DNA of 14,951 nucleotides from an uncultured Pseudomonadota bacterium (GCA_946479515.1 CAMLGF010000081.1:1-14951), one strand, 5' to 3'. Counted from the first letter of the stretch, positions 1 through 10,087 are shown. Numbers and translations: made by a program. The notes: generated from the letters alone by a model not told the origin.

Positions 1-90
1 TCAGCGAAGTGTGCCGCAAGTGAGGAGTGGCGCGCGTTATCTACTGCCTATGGCCGGTCAAGTGCAGGCATTGGAGTTGCCAGACTCTAG

Positions 91-462
91 CTAGTTTGGA
101 ACGCGAGGTTTCCCGTCCACAGGTATGACGCCAAACCTGCCATTTACCGAATAGTAGGTACCTTTGTGAAGTCGTAGAAAGAAGAGGTAGCGCCTGCCAG
201 CCATTACAACAAATGCGGATTCTGCATGGCTGCCATAAGTTTGTACTTGTATTGATATTGGCGCTGAGCCCTTCAGGACTGTTTCGACCTTGACCTGTGC
301 GAACTCTTGCTGAAAGTTGGAAGAGTGGGCTGGCGCGTTTTGCACAACACCAATCACGACCAGAGAGGCGCGCTTCACTTTCTCATCTAGTGGAACCTCC
401 TCCAATTCATAGGCCACCGCTATAGAGCAAATTAACGCAAGTAAACCTGCTCGCAATCTCAT
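91..462 (-). CDS. Small exported protein, possible immunity protein with an NTR/TIMP-like fold
   Basis: This encodes 123 residues. I chose the ATG at 462 over the in-frame ATG at 480 because GGAGG lies 4 nt before it and because it places a clean Sec signal peptide at the very N-terminus: positive Arg2 and Arg4, a hydrophobic core, and an AVA site with cleavage expected after Ala17. The Cys at residue 12 does not fit a lipobox. The mature ~106 residues show alternating beta-strand-like segments: LVVIGVV, VKVETVLKGS, GRRYLFFL, then NGRFGVIPV near the end. This pattern resembles small proteins with an OB-like netrin/TIMP-type barrel; the resemblance is from memory and unsearched. The gene lies 45 bp downstream of a peptidase-like toxin tail on the same strand, the usual position of an immunity gene, so a periplasmic inhibitor role is inferred. 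The coding region is lower in GC than the rest of the window. Function is unproven; it could be an unrelated secreted protein. Confidence 0.7.
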   Translation of the reverse strand: MRLRAGLLALICSIAVAYELEEVPLDEKVKRASLVVIGVVQNAPAHSSNFQQEFAQVKVETVLKGSAPISIQVQTYGSHAESAFVVMAGRRYLFFLRLHKGTYYSVNGRFGVIPVDGKPRVPN

Positions 463-465
463 TGG

Positions 466-471
466 TCCTCC
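466..471 (-). promoter_or_regulatory. Ribosome binding site deciding the start of the exported protein
   Basis: On the minus strand GGAGG (467-471) lies 4 nt before the ATG at 460-462. No comparable purine run was noted before the upstream in-frame ATG at 480, so translation most likely begins at 462. Confidence 0.6.
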
Positions 472-507
472 GTCGCTCATCCGTCTTCAAGGCTCAGTAC
501 GAAAGAC

Positions 508-732
508 CTATTCGAAATGTTCGGGATTACGCTGCCGCTTCTTAAGCCTAAGTTCTTCGCGCACCTTGTTCTCATTGTCAACTGCATTGCCAGTATCCCG
601 GCCGACGTCCGCCAAAGCGGGAATGCCGTGCCCGACCATTTCGTGCATGAGGACGATCGCCGGCGAAGCCTTGGTACGATTCCCATCTACATCTGTAAAG
701 CTTCGCTCGCGTCCGGTGATGATTACCGTCAA
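508..732 (-). pseudogene. C-terminal fragment of a peptidase-like polymorphic toxin domain
   Basis: This frame of 74 residues opens at a TTG with no obvious ribosome site. It reads on upstream without an ATG to an in-frame stop at 793-795, so it looks like the tail of a longer protein whose front is missing. The visible part holds DVDGNRTKASPAIVLMHEMV, the histidine/glutamate motif HEMVGH, then TGNAVDNENKVREEL and a basic stretch ending NPEHFE. From memory, this order (HE..GH, then a D/N-rich NEN..R block close to the C-terminus) is that of variable toxin tips carried by Rhs-type and related secreted proteins, which are thought to be metallopeptidase-like. The His spacing is one residue longer than the canonical HExxH zinc motif, so activity is uncertain. 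The gene just downstream may encode the matching immunity protein. I infer an orphan or decayed toxin cassette; no Rhs core repeats are visible upstream. Confidence 0.5.
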
Positions 733-1188
733 TACCTGATGGCAATATCGACCTGACCCTCTACTTCTGAACGGTCCGCGAAAACGAGGGGGTTACACTT
801 CGAGCAGGACTTCGCCGGTTCAGCTTGGCCGATGCCGGCGCGTCGGGTGGCCACCCGCGTGCAGATCTGCTCTAACTAAAGCACGATTTCTGCTCGTCTG
901 CCGAGTTTCCATTTCCCGCCTCCGGATCTTCGCGCCATCAGCCCAACGCAGCACGTGGTGACCGCGCCCGGCAATGTGAGGAATGCACGTTGATATCCCG
1001 CCGTGCTTGTCCGCTCGTCCGCGAGACCCCAGCCGCCTCATGCCCACCTCGAATCCGACACCCGGATTGGCATCGCCCCCTCCCCATTTGAATATGCGTC
1101 GCCCCTCATTTGATTGGCACTGCCGCGCTCTCTGCGGCAGGCTACGGAGCCCGGCCGCGCCCGCGTCTTCAGTCCTACAGACTCCGCA
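733..1188. other. Gene-poor stretch between the toxin remnant and mdtA
   Basis: I see no convincing gene here. Long open frames crossing this region from the mdtA side lack family resemblance and run antisense to mdtA. The stretch contains a 16-base match (863-878) to the 3' end of the MerR-family gene, described under findings, and a short hairpin at 1120-1140. The mdtABC promoter must lie in this stretch or further upstream, but no -35/-10 pair stands out. GC content rises from left to right, marking the boundary between the low-GC left end and the pump operon. Confidence 0.5.
1120..1140 (+). promoter_or_regulatory. Short hairpin in the mdtA leader
   Basis: CTGCCGC (1120-1126) and GCGGCAG (1134-1140) are perfect reverse complements around a 7-nt loop, 48 bp before the mdtA start. 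It is not followed by a U-run, so it is not a standard terminator. It could be an operator or an mRNA leader structure, or chance in GC-rich DNA. Confidence 0.25.
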
Positions 1189-2403
1189 ATGACAGACCCC
1201 TCTCCGACCCCCTCCCGCAAGCGCCTGCTCATCGGCGGCCTCATCGTCCTCGGCCTCGTGGTGCTGGGCATCGTGGCCTGGCGCCTGCTCGCCGGCGACG
1301 GCCCTACGGCCACGGGGCCGCGGGGCGGTGGCTGGCGGCCGGATCGCGACAAGCCGGTGCCGGTGCGCGTGGTGGCGGCGGTGAACGAGCCGCTGGCGCT
1401 CTACATCAAGGCCCTGGGCACCGTGACACCGCTCAAGACGGTGACGGTGCGCAGCCGGGTGGATGGCGAGCTCATGAGCGTTGCCTTCCAAGAGGGCCAG
1501 TACGTGAAGCAGGGGGAACTGCTGGCGGAGATCGATCCGCGCCCCTTCCGCGTGCTGCTGGCGCAGGCGGAGGGTCGGCAGCAGCAGAACCTCGCGGAGC
1601 TGGCGAACACCGAGGGCGAGTTGCAGCGCTTCCGCGATCTGCAATCCAAGGGCTATGTCTCGGCCCAGGAGCTCAGCAACCAGGAAGCGCTGGTGCGCCA
1701 GTTCCAGGCGCGCCGGCAATCCGACCAGGCGGCGGTGGACGAGGCGCGTCTGCAGCTCGCCTACACGCGGGTCACGGCGCCGATCAGCGGTCGCGTGGGC
1801 CTGCGCAACGTGGACCCGGGCAACCTGGTGCGCGCGGGCGATGCGGCGGGCATCGTGACGATCACGCAGATGCAGCCGATCAGCGTGCTGTTCACCATCG
1901 CCGAGACGGACTTGCCGGCGGTGCGCGCGGCGGTGGCCTTCGAACCGGCGTTGCCGGTGGAAGCCTGGGGCCGCGACGAGCGCACGCGGCTCGCGGTGGG
2001 GCGGCTGCTCAGCATGGACAATCAGATCGACACGGCCACGGGCACGCTGCGGCTGCGCGCCGAGTTCGCGAACCAGGACGAGTCGCTGTTCCCCAACCAG
2101 TTCGTGAACATCCGCCTGCGCGTCGGCAACGAGCCGGCCATCGTCATTCCCAACGCCGCGGTGCAGTTCGGCGCACAGGGCAACTTCGTCTACGTGGTCA
2201 ACGACGAGAGCAAGGCCACGATGCGCGCGGTGAAACTCGGCGCCACCGAAGGCGAACAGGTCGCGGTGGTCGAGGGGCTCGAACCCAACGAACGGGTGGT
2301 GCTCGAAGGGCTTGATCGCCTGCGCGAGGGCCGCGAAGTCACCGTAGTCGACGGCAGTGCGGCCGGGGGCGGGACGCCCGAGCCGCCGGCAGTGGCCAAA
2401 TGA
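1189..2403 (+). CDS. mdtA: RND efflux periplasmic adaptor subunit, MdtA-like
   Basis: This is the membrane-fusion (adaptor) protein that bridges the RND pump and an outer-membrane channel in the periplasm. It has 404 residues, close to the usual ~400-415 of MdtA. One N-terminal hydrophobic segment (about residues 12-33) follows basic residues, and there is no lipobox cysteine, so it is anchored by an uncleaved helix or signal. A Gly/Pro-rich linker follows. The first lipoyl half ([20 protein letters not shown]) begins near residue 91, an alpha-hairpin rich in Gln and Glu spans about 121-190, and the second lipoyl half starts at TAPISGRVG near 196. The beta-barrel and membrane-proximal domains fill the rest. 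I chose the ATG at 1189 because the protein then starts just before the membrane helix; a TTG at 1114 would add 25 residues without family resemblance. No clear Shine-Dalgarno site is seen. The stop overlaps the mdtB start in ATGA, indicating translational coupling. Confidence 0.93.
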   Translation: MTDPSPTPSRKRLLIGGLIVLGLVVLGIVAWRLLAGDGPTATGPRGGGWRPDRDKPVPVRVVAAVNEPLALYIKALGTVTPLKTVTVRSRVDGELMSVAFQEGQYVKQGELLAEIDPRPFRVLLAQAEGRQQQNLAELANTEGELQRFRDLQSKGYVSAQELSNQEALVRQFQARRQSDQAAVDEARLQLAYTRVTAPISGRVGLRNVDPGNLVRAGDAAGIVTITQMQPISVLFTIAETDLPAVRAAVAFEPALPVEAWGRDERTRLAVGRLLSMDNQIDTATGTLRLRAEFANQDESLFPNQFVNIRLRVGNEPAIVIPNAAVQFGAQGNFVYVVNDESKATMRAVKLGATEGEQVAVVEGLEPNERVVLEGLDRLREGREVTVVDGSAAGGGTPEPPAVAK

Positions 2404-5400
2404 ACCCGTCTCGGCCGTTCATCCTGCGGCCGGTGGCGACCACGCTGTTGATGGCGGCGCTGCTGCTCACCGGCGTGCTGGCGTATCGCCTGCTGCCGGT
2501 GGCGGCGCTGCCGCAGGTGGAATACCCGGTCATCCAGGTGCTCACGCTGTATCCGGGCGCCAGCCCCTCGGTGACCGCGAGCGCGGTGACGGCGCCGCTC
2601 GAGCGGCAGCTCGGCCGCATCCCCAGCCTGAATCAGATGGTCTCGACGAGCTCGGGCGGTGCTTCGGTCATCACACTGCAGTTCTCGCTGGACGTGGACC
2701 TGGGCGTGGCCGAACAGGAGGTGCAGGCGGCGCTGAACGCGGCCAACAACCTGCTGCCCGACGACCTGCCCGTGCCGCCGGTGTATCGCAAGGTGAACCC
2801 GGCGGACACGGCCATCCTCACGCTGGCGGTGAGCTCGGCCACGCTGCCGCTGTCGAAGGTGTACGACCTGGTCGACACGCGCGTGTCGCAGAAGCTGTCG
2901 CAGGTGCCGGGTGTGGGACTCGTGAGCCTGGCAGGCGGGCAGCGGCCGGCGGTGCGCATCCAGGTGAATCCGGCCGCGCTGGCCGCGAACGGACTCGGCA
3001 TGGGCCAGGTGCGCCAGGCGATCGCGGCGGCCAACGTGAACATGCCCAAGGGCAGCTTCGACGGCCCGACGCGCGCCATCATGCTGGACGCCAACGACCA
3101 GATGCGCAGCGCGCGCGAGTACCGCGAGCTCATCATCGCGAGCGTCGAGGGGCGGCAGCTGCGCCTGGGCGACGTGGCCACGATCGAAGATGGCGTCGAG
3201 AATCGCCAGCTCGCGGCCTGGTCGGGCGCGGTGCCGGCGATTCTGATCAACATCCAGCGCCAGCCGGGCGCGAACGTCATCGAAGTGGTGGACCGCATCG
3301 AAGATCTGCTGCCGCAGCTGCGCGCCACGCTGCCGGCGGGCGTCGATCTCGCGGTGTTGAGCAATCGCACCGAGTCCATCCGCGCCTCCATCCATGGCGT
3401 GCAGAAGGAACTGCTGATCGCCATCGCGCTGGTCGTGATGGTCACGTTCGTGTTCCTGCGCAATGTGCCGGCCACGGTGATCCCGGGCATCGTCGTGCCG
3501 CTGTCGCTGGTGGGCACCTTCGGCATCATGCTGCTGGCGGGCTTCTCGCTGAACAACCTCACGCTCATGGCGCTGACCATCGCCACGGGCTTCGTGGTCG
3601 ACGACGCCATCGTCATGCTCGAGAACATCGCGCGCTATCTCGAGAAGGGCGAGAAGCCGCTCGACGCGGCGCTCAAGGGCGCGCAGCAGATCGGCTTCAC
3701 GCTGCTGTCGCTGACCATCTCGCTGATCGCGGTGCTGATCCCGCTGCTCTTCATGGCGGGCGTGGTCGGCAAGCTGTTCCACGAGTTCGCGGTGACGCTG
3801 GCGGTGGCCATCGCGCTGTCGCTGGTGGTGTCGCTGACGTTGACGCCGATGATGTGCGCGCGCTTCCTGCGGCAGGGGCACGCAGCGGGCCACGAAGCGC
3901 ACGGCAACGACGCCTTCACGCGCCTCATCGGCCACTACGAGCGCGGCCTCGACTGGGTGCTGGCGCGCCAGCCGGCCACGCTGCTGAGCGTGCTGGCCAC
4001 GCTGCTGCTCACCGTGCTGCTGTACCTCGCGGTGCCCAAGGGCTTCTTCCCCGTGCAGGACGCCGGGCTCATCCAGGGCATCAGCGAGGCGCCGCAGTCG
4101 GTGTCGTTCAGCGCCATGTCGCGGCGGCAGCAGGCACTGGCCGACGCGATTCTCGAGGATCCGGACGTGGCCACGCTGTCCTCGTTCATCGGCGTCGACG
4201 GCACCAACCCCACGCTCAATACCGGGCGCTTTCTCATCGAGCTGCATCCGCACGCGGATCGCGACTCTTCGGTGCTCGAGGTGATCGCCCGGCTGCGCGA
4301 GCGCGCCGCGCGCGTGCCCGGCATCACGCTCTATCTACAACCGGTGCAGGAGCTGACCATCGAAGACCGCGTGAGCCGCACGCAATACCAGTTCACGCTC
4401 ACCAGCCCGAACAGCGACGAGCTGCGCGAGTGGACCGGGAAATTCCTCACGCGCCTGAGGCAGTCAGACGCGCTGGCCGACGTCGCCAGCGACCTGCAGA
4501 GCGAGGGCCTGCAGGCCTTCCTCGAGATCGACCGCGCCGCCGCCGCGCGGCTCGGCATCTCGGTGGCGTCCATTGCCGATGCGCTCTACGACGCTTTTGG
4601 CCAGCGGCAGATCTCCACCATCTTCACGCAGGCCAACCAGTACCGCGTGGTGCTGGAATCCACGCCCGAGTTCCAGCTGGGGCCCGAGGCCATCGAGCGC
4701 ATCCGCGTGACCTCTGACTCGGGCGAGCCGGTGCCGCTATCTACCGTGGCGCACGTGGCCGAGCGGCCGGCTTCGCTCGCGGTTAACCATCTGGGCCAGT
4801 TCCCGGCGGTGACTCTGTCGTTCAATCTCGGTGACGGCGCGTCGCTTGGCGACGCGGTGGCTGCGATCGAAGCGGCGCAGGAAGAGCTCGCGCCGCCCGC
4901 GAGCCTGGAGCTGCGCCTGCAGGGTGCGGCGGAAGCCTTCCGTGACTCGCTGTCGAGCACGCTGTGGCTGATCCTCGCCGCCGTGGTCACCATGTACATC
5001 GTGCTGGGCGTGCTCTACGAGAGCTTCATCCATCCGGTGACCATTCTGTCGACGCTGCCCTCGGCGACCATCGGCGCGCTGCTGGCGCTGCTGCTCGCCG
5101 GCCGCGGCCTCGATCTCATCGCCGTCATCGGCATCGTGCTGCTCATCGGCCTGGTCAAGAAAAACGCCATCATGATGATCGACTTCGCGCTCGAGGCCGA
5201 GCGCGAGCAGGGCAAGACGCCGCTCGAGGCCATCCGCCAGGCCGCGCTGCTGCGCTTCCGCCCCATCCTCATGACCACGCTTGCGGCGCTGTTCGGCGCC
5301 GTGCCGCTGATGTTCGCCTCGGGTTCCGGCGCCGAGCTGCGCCAGCCACTGGGCATTGTCATGGTGGGCGGATTGCTGGTGAGCCAGGTGCTCACGCTGT

Positions 5401-5498
5401 TCACCACGCCGGTCATCTATCTGTTCTTCGATCGCCTGACGCGCGCGCGCCGCCTCGCGGCGCGGGCCGGCGCGCCGGGCGAAGAGGCGGCGGGATGA
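2400..5498 (+). CDS. mdtB: RND multidrug efflux transporter permease, MdtB-like
   Basis: This is an inner-membrane proton/drug antiporter of the HAE1 RND family, 1032 residues, a normal length for MdtB. It begins with a short cytoplasmic tail and TM1 ([20 protein letters not shown]), followed by [12 protein letters not shown] and LYPGASP, close to E. coli MdtB as I remember it. The porter domain repeats about residues 30-330 and 560-860, with TM2-6 and TM8-12 after each. The proton-relay residues are present: the TM4 Asp pair at 401-402 in [14 protein letters not shown], and the TM10 Lys at 921 in [15 protein letters not shown]. In E. coli, MdtB and MdtC form a B2C heterotrimer and both are needed for full function; the same is expected here. 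The ATG overlaps the mdtA stop and the TGA overlaps the mdtC start, so the three genes form one coupled operon. Confidence 0.95.
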   Translation: MNPSRPFILRPVATTLLMAALLLTGVLAYRLLPVAALPQVEYPVIQVLTLYPGASPSVTASAVTAPLERQLGRIPSLNQMVSTSSGGASVITLQFSLDVDLGVAEQEVQAALNAANNLLPDDLPVPPVYRKVNPADTAILTLAVSSATLPLSKVYDLVDTRVSQKLSQVPGVGLVSLAGGQRPAVRIQVNPAALAANGLGMGQVRQAIAAANVNMPKGSFDGPTRAIMLDANDQMRSAREYRELIIASVEGRQLRLGDVATIEDGVENRQLAAWSGAVPAILINIQRQPGANVIEVVDRIEDLLPQLRATLPAGVDLAVLSNRTESIRASIHGVQKELLIAIALVVMVTFVFLRNVPATVIPGIVVPLSLVGTFGIMLLAGFSLNNLTLMALTIATGFVVDDAIVMLENIARYLEKGEKPLDAALKGAQQIGFTLLSLTISLIAVLIPLLFMAGVVGKLFHEFAVTLAVAIALSLVVSLTLTPMMCARFLRQGHAAGHEAHGNDAFTRLIGHYERGLDWVLARQPATLLSVLATLLLTVLLYLAVPKGFFPVQDAGLIQGISEAPQSVSFSAMSRRQQALADAILEDPDVATLSSFIGVDGTNPTLNTGRFLIELHPHADRDSSVLEVIARLRERAARVPGITLYLQPVQELTIEDRVSRTQYQFTLTSPNSDELREWTGKFLTRLRQSDALADVASDLQSEGLQAFLEIDRAAAARLGISVASIADALYDAFGQRQISTIFTQANQYRVVLESTPEFQLGPEAIERIRVTSDSGEPVPLSTVAHVAERPASLAVNHLGQFPAVTLSFNLGDGASLGDAVAAIEAAQEELAPPASLELRLQGAAEAFRDSLSSTLWLILAAVVTMYIVLGVLYESFIHPVTILSTLPSATIGALLALLLAGRGLDLIAVIGIVLLIGLVKKNAIMMIDFALEAEREQGKTPLEAIRQAALLRFRPILMTTLAALFGAVPLMFASGSGAELRQPLGIVMVGGLLVSQVLTLFTTPVIYLFFDRLTRARRLAARAGAPGEEAAG

Positions 5499-8400
5499 AC
5501 TTCTCTCGGGTGTTCATCGAACGCCCGGTGGCCAGTGTGCTGCTGGCCGTGGCCATCCTGTTGGCCGGCATGCTGGCGCTGCGCCAGCTGCCGGTGGCGC
5601 CGCTGCCGCAAGTGGATTACCCCTCCATCCAGGTGCAGGCGCGCATGCCGGGCGCCAGCCCCGAATCCATGGCGGCCACGGTGGCGACGCCGCTCGAGCG
5701 CGCGCTGGGCACGATTGCTGGTATCACCGAGATCAACTCCGTGAGCATCCAGGGCCAGAGCAGCATCAACCTGCGCTTCGACCTGGATCGCAACGTCGAC
5801 GAAGCGGCGCGCGAGGTGCAGGCCGCCATCAATGCCGCGCGCTCGCAGCTGCCGAGCGGCATGCCCGGCATGCCCAGCTACCGCAAGGTGAACCCATCTC
5901 AAGCGCCCATCATGGCGCTGGCGCTGACCTCCGAGCAGCTGTCGACGGGCGAGGTCTACGACGTGGCCGCGTCGCTCATAGCCCAGAAGATCTCGCAGAT
6001 TCCGGGCGTGGGTTCGGTGGACGTGGGTGGCGGCTCGCTGCCCGCGGTGCGCGTGTCGCTCGACCCCAATGCGTTGAACAACCAGGGCATCGCGCTCGAC
6101 GAGGTGGCACGCGCGATCCGCGCCGCCAACACGCAGCGGCCGCTCGGCAGCGTGTCCGACGACCGCCGCACCTGGCAGGTGGAGGCCAGCCTGCAGCTGC
6201 GCACCGCCGACGAATACCGCCCGCTGGTCATCGCCTGGCGCGACGGCCGGCCGGTGCGGCTCGGCGACATCGCCACCGTGACCGAAGGCACCGAGAACCG
6301 CTACGCCTCCGGCTTCCACAACGATCGCGACGCGGTGATCGTCACCGTGAGCCGCCAGCCCCAGGCCAACATCATCGAGACCGTGGACGCCATCTACGCG
6401 CAGATGGACTCGCTGCTCGCGCTGCTGCCCGCGGGCGTGGAGATGCGGGTGGCCATGGACCGCTCGCCCGGCATTCGCGCCACGCTGCACGAAGCCGAGC
6501 TGGCGCTCACGGTGGCGGTGTCGCTGGTGATCGTCGTGGTCCTCGGCTTCCTCGGCAACTGGCGCGCGGCGCTGCTGCCCACGCTGTCCATTCCCGTGGT
6601 GCTGTTCGGCGCGCTGGCGCTGATCTGGTTGGGTGGCTTCTCGCTGAACAATCTGTCGCTCACGGCGCTCATCGTCGCCGCCATCCTCGTGGTGGACGAC
6701 GCCATCGTGGTGCTGGAGAACATCTCGCGGCACATCGAGAATGGCCTCAGGCCCTTCGAGGCCGCGCGGCGCGGCGCGGGCGAAGTGGGCGCCACGCTGC
6801 TGTCCATGAACATCGCGTTGGGCGTGGTGTTCGTGTCCATCCTGTTCCTCGACGAGTTCGTCGAGCGGCTGTTCCGCGAGTTCTCGCTCACGCTCGTGGC
6901 AGCGATGGCCGTGTCGATGGTCATCTGCCTGAGTCTCACGCCCGCGCTGAGCGCGCGCGTATTGAGACCACAGTCGGCGCCGGTGAAGCCCAACCGCCTG
7001 AGGGATTTCGCTACGGGATTCTTCGCCGACCTGCGTGAGGCCTATGCTCACTCGCTGGACCGTGTGCTGCGCCGTCCATGGATTCCCGTGCTCGTGTTCG
7101 TGAGCATCGTCGGCCTCAACGTGTGGCTGTTCAACATCGTGCCCAAGGGCGCCGTGCCGCGCCAGGACACGGGCCAGCTGCGCGGCTTCGCGCGCGGCGA
7201 CGACGGGCTGTCGTTCCAGGCCATGGCGCCCAAGATTCTCGCGTACCGCAAGCTGCTGATGTCCGACCCCGCCATCGAGGACATCATCGGCTACAGCGGC
7301 GGCGGCACCGGCGTGAACAATGCCTGGATCATGATCAAGGTGAAGCCGCTGGCCGAGCGGCGCGTGTCCAGCCAGCAGATCATCGACCGGTTGCGCGAGC
7401 GCGCGCCGAAGATTCCGGGCGCCAACCTCGGCCTGTTCGTGGATCAGGACATCCACCTGCAGGGCGGCAGCGACGAGGGCAGCTACGAGTTCCAGATGCT
7501 CTCCGACGATCTCAAGCTGCTGCGCGAGTGGGCGCCCAAGGCCCGCGAAGCGCTGGCCTCGCTGCCCGAGCTCACGGACGTGGAGAGCACCGGCGACGAG
7601 GGCATGCGCCAGGTGGTGCTCGACATCGATCGCGAGGCCGCCGGAAGGCTCGGCATCGACATGCGCACCGTGGCCAATGTGTTGAACAATTCCTTCAGCC
7701 AGCGGCAGGTCGCCACTCTCTACGACAATCTCAATCAGTACCGCGTGGTCATGGAGCTCGACCCGCGCTACACGCAGAGCCCCTCGACCCTCGAGCAGGT
7801 GTACGCCATCGGCCGCGATGGCCAGCGCGTGCCCTTGTCCGCGTTCACGAAATATTCCTACGGCATGGCGCCCGACCGCCTGCAGCACCGCGAGCAATTC
7901 GCCTCCGTGCGACTCGATTTCTCGCTGGCGCCCGGCGTCTCGCTCGAGCAGGCCACCGATGCCATCGACCAGGCCATGGCCGACATCATGCTGCCCTCGG
8001 GCATCGTCGCCCGCCCCTCGGGCGAGGCCGGTGCCTTCGAGGAAATGAAGAAGAACCAGATCTGGCTGATCTTCGGCGCCGCGATCGCCGTCTACCTGGT
8101 GCTCGGCATGTTGTACGAGAGCTTCGTGCAGCCGCTGACCATTCTTTCCACTCTGCCCGCCGCGGGCGTCGGCGGACTGCTCGCGCTGATACTCATGAAG
8201 AACGAGCTCAACCTGATCTCGCTGCTGGGCCTGTTCCTGCTGGTGGGCGTGGTGATGAAGAACACCATATTGCTGGTGGACTTCGCGCTGGACGCCGAGC
8301 GTTCGCGTGGCCTGCGCCCGCGGGCCGCCATCCTCGAGGCCGCGCGCCTGCGCTTCCGGCCCATCATCATGACCTCCGTGGCGGCGCTGCTCGGCATGCT

Positions 8401-8605
8401 GCCGCTGATGCTCGCACTGGGCGAGGGCTGGGAGATGCGCCGCCCGCTCGGCATCGCCATCGTCGGCGGGCTGCTCGTGAGCCAGGTGCTCACGCTGTAC
8501 ACCACGCCGGCCGTCTACCTGGCCGTGGCGCGCGCGCGGCGGCGGGTGCTGGAGCGACGCGGGGAGCCGGGGGTACCGGCCGGAAACGCGGGCAGGCGCA
8601 GTTAG
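5495..8605 (+). CDS. mdtC: RND multidrug efflux transporter permease, MdtC-like
   Basis: This is the second RND subunit of the pump, 1036 residues. The start is the ATG overlapping the mdtB stop; the protein opens with [20 protein letters not shown], the standard RND N-terminus. The segment [12 protein letters not shown] and the ATPLERALG motif match MdtC better than MdtB. The TM4 Asp pair is at residues 401-402 ([17 protein letters not shown]) and the TM10 Lys at 922 ([17 protein letters not shown]), so the proton pathway looks intact. Expected partners are the mdtA adaptor and mdtB; in E. coli the MdtBC complex exports bile salts, novobiocin and related compounds, but the substrates here are unknown. 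Unlike the E. coli locus, no mdtD or baeSR follows; the next gene is convergent and starts its own transcription unit. No strong terminator is visible in the 27-bp gap after the stop. Confidence 0.94.
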   Translation: MNFSRVFIERPVASVLLAVAILLAGMLALRQLPVAPLPQVDYPSIQVQARMPGASPESMAATVATPLERALGTIAGITEINSVSIQGQSSINLRFDLDRNVDEAAREVQAAINAARSQLPSGMPGMPSYRKVNPSQAPIMALALTSEQLSTGEVYDVAASLIAQKISQIPGVGSVDVGGGSLPAVRVSLDPNALNNQGIALDEVARAIRAANTQRPLGSVSDDRRTWQVEASLQLRTADEYRPLVIAWRDGRPVRLGDIATVTEGTENRYASGFHNDRDAVIVTVSRQPQANIIETVDAIYAQMDSLLALLPAGVEMRVAMDRSPGIRATLHEAELALTVAVSLVIVVVLGFLGNWRAALLPTLSIPVVLFGALALIWLGGFSLNNLSLTALIVAAILVVDDAIVVLENISRHIENGLRPFEAARRGAGEVGATLLSMNIALGVVFVSILFLDEFVERLFREFSLTLVAAMAVSMVICLSLTPALSARVLRPQSAPVKPNRLRDFATGFFADLREAYAHSLDRVLRRPWIPVLVFVSIVGLNVWLFNIVPKGAVPRQDTGQLRGFARGDDGLSFQAMAPKILAYRKLLMSDPAIEDIIGYSGGGTGVNNAWIMIKVKPLAERRVSSQQIIDRLRERAPKIPGANLGLFVDQDIHLQGGSDEGSYEFQMLSDDLKLLREWAPKAREALASLPELTDVESTGDEGMRQVVLDIDREAAGRLGIDMRTVANVLNNSFSQRQVATLYDNLNQYRVVMELDPRYTQSPSTLEQVYAIGRDGQRVPLSAFTKYSYGMAPDRLQHREQFASVRLDFSLAPGVSLEQATDAIDQAMADIMLPSGIVARPSGEAGAFEEMKKNQIWLIFGAAIAVYLVLGMLYESFVQPLTILSTLPAAGVGGLLALILMKNELNLISLLGLFLLVGVVMKNTILLVDFALDAERSRGLRPRAAILEAARLRFRPIIMTSVAALLGMLPLMLALGEGWEMRRPLGIAIVGGLLVSQVLTLYTTPAVYLAVARARRRVLERRGEPGVPAGNAGRRS

Positions 8606-8632
8606 CGGCCGGACGGCATTTCAGTCCACGCG

Positions 8633-10009
8633 CTACTTCGCCGTTGCCTGCGCCCCTGCTTCGCGCAGTTTGCGGAACACCCGATCCTCGACCCACTTCG
8701 CGCTCCACCAATCCACCGGCGTGACCGCGCGTCCATCGAGCAGCATGGTGAAGTGCAGATGATCGCCGCCGGCAAGGCCGGTCGAACCGGTGCGGCCGAG
8801 CTGGCCGCCGAGGTCCACCTTGTCGCCCACCTTCACGTCGATCGACGACAGATGCGCATACAGCGACTGCAGGCCCAGGCCGTGATCGAGGATGACGCAG
8901 TTGCCATAGATGCCGAGCCAACCGGCGAACACCACGCGGCCGGAATTGGCGGCATGCACCGGCGTCATGCTCAGCGACGCCAGGTCGTAACCCAGATGCA
9001 CGGCGTTGTCGATCTCCTTGCCCTTATAGACGTACGTGCGCTGATCGGCGAAGCCGGCTTCCACGGCGGTGTTCACCAGCTGCTTGAACGGACCCTGCCA
9101 CAGTAGTTTGGGGTCGGTCTGCGCGGCGAGCGAGGCGATCTTGGCGTTGTTGCGGCGTCGCAGCTCCTGGTTGATGCGCACGAACATGGCGGCGTAGTCG
9201 GCGGCACCGGCCATGTCGAGATCCGGCGTGTTCTGCACGATGGCCGGCACCACCTTCTGCAGGAAGCGGTCGTCGATCTCGATGCGGCTCTTGCGGAAGG
9301 CCTTGGGAAACACGCGGTAGTCGAAGGACGCGGTCGACTCGTTGCCCACCTCGTCGCGCACGAACACGCTGATCGGCGTGGCGGGATCCTGGTCCCAGAG
9401 CAGCGCGAAGAACGCCACGTACAGACCCGGGTCGGCATTGGTCACGCCGGCGCCGGCGGCGGGAAAGCCGGGGTACTCGATGTCTCCCACGCGCACACCG
9501 GAGGCCACGGCATCGCCGGTCACGCGGTACACCACCAGCTCCGAGCCGCCATGATTGATGTAGTGATGCGTGGACTGCACGCCCACCAGCGGCGGCGTGA
9601 GACGCACTTCCACGTCCTTGCTCGCGGTCGCTTCGATCTTGCGATAGCCGAACAGCACGGGGCGGGCGGCGGTGGCCTTGAGCTTCGCCGGCCCGGCATT
9701 GAGCTCGGGCAGCTCGCGCTTGCCGATGGAGCGGGTGAAGCGGACTTCGTCGCCGTTGCGCTTCAACTGCGCGGCGTCCTTGCTCATGTCGAACAGCGGA
9801 AAGGTCTTGTCACCCTGCTCGAGGCTCACCACCAGCCGGGTCAGGTCCGCCGCGGGCGTCTTGACGACCACGGTGAGCTCACCCTTCTGCCCGATCAGCC
9901 GCGTGGGCTGGGCGAACTCGATGGCCGGCGGCGTGCCGCGCCCGGCCAGCCACCATGCGGCGCCGGCGCCCAGAACCAGTAGAACGAGAATGGTGACGAA
10001 CGCTCGCAT
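8633..10009 (-). CDS. Membrane-anchored M23 family metallopeptidase (LytM domain)
   Basis: This is a cell-wall endopeptidase-type protein of 458 residues acting in the periplasm. An N-terminal hydrophobic segment (about residues 3-22) after Arg2 serves as a signal anchor. Residues about 25-290 form an Ig-like/beta-rich region containing THHYINHGGSELVVYRVTG, which I associate with large M23 proteins of proteobacteria. The C-terminal LytM domain (about 325-435) keeps the zinc and catalytic residues: His338 and Asp342 in HLGYD, the His of LYAHL, and His417/His419 in GDHLHF. It is therefore probably active against peptidoglycan cross-links, although regulators of amidases in this family are often inactive. 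The ATG at 10009 is preceded by a purine-rich stretch containing AGGA about 12 nt upstream. It lies 78 bp downstream of the cysteine-rich gene on the same strand and may be co-transcribed with it. It converges with mdtC. Confidence 0.9.
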   Translation of the reverse strand: MRAFVTILVLLVLGAGAAWWLAGRGTPPAIEFAQPTRLIGQKGELTVVVKTPAADLTRLVVSLEQGDKTFPLFDMSKDAAQLKRNGDEVRFTRSIGKRELPELNAGPAKLKATAARPVLFGYRKIEATASKDVEVRLTPPLVGVQSTHHYINHGGSELVVYRVTGDAVASGVRVGDIEYPGFPAAGAGVTNADPGLYVAFFALLWDQDPATPISVFVRDEVGNESTASFDYRVFPKAFRKSRIEIDDRFLQKVVPAIVQNTPDLDMAGAADYAAMFVRINQELRRRNNAKIASLAAQTDPKLLWQGPFKQLVNTAVEAGFADQRTYVYKGKEIDNAVHLGYDLASLSMTPVHAANSGRVVFAGWLGIYGNCVILDHGLGLQSLYAHLSSIDVKVGDKVDLGGQLGRTGSTGLAGGDHLHFTMLLDGRAVTPVDWWSAKWVEDRVFRKLREAGAQATAK

Positions 10010-10087
10010 GAATGTCTCTCTTCCTTCGCTGCAGTCGAAAACGCGTAGGTTACAGGCTTCGGCCGGCGCGGGCAGCGCGGCGGCGGA

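Noticed and set aside
517..756. A 79-codon plus-strand frame over the toxin remnant
   Set aside because: It is antisense to the recognisable HEMVGH-containing frame and shows no motif of its own.
832..879. A tiny plus frame MPARRVATRVQICSN ending at the 16-base match, briefly resembling the start of an IS21-type transposase
   Set aside because: Only the first few residues look similar, the frame stops after 15 codons, and no transposase sequence follows in other frames.
820..1719. A 299-codon minus-strand frame crossing the intergenic stretch and the mdtA start
   Set aside because: Composition is low-complexity Arg/His/Ala-rich and it lies mostly antisense to mdtA; no domain is recognisable.
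2190..8048. Very long open frames antisense to mdtB and mdtC (up to ~800 codons) and alternative plus-strand frames
   Set aside because: They are rich in Arg, His, Gly and Ala with no family resemblance, as expected from third-position GC bias opposite strong RND genes whose motifs are complete.
8606..8632. GCCGGACGGC as a possible terminator between the convergent mdtC and M23 genes
   Set aside because: The stem is only 4 bp with a 2-nt loop and no proper U-run on either strand.
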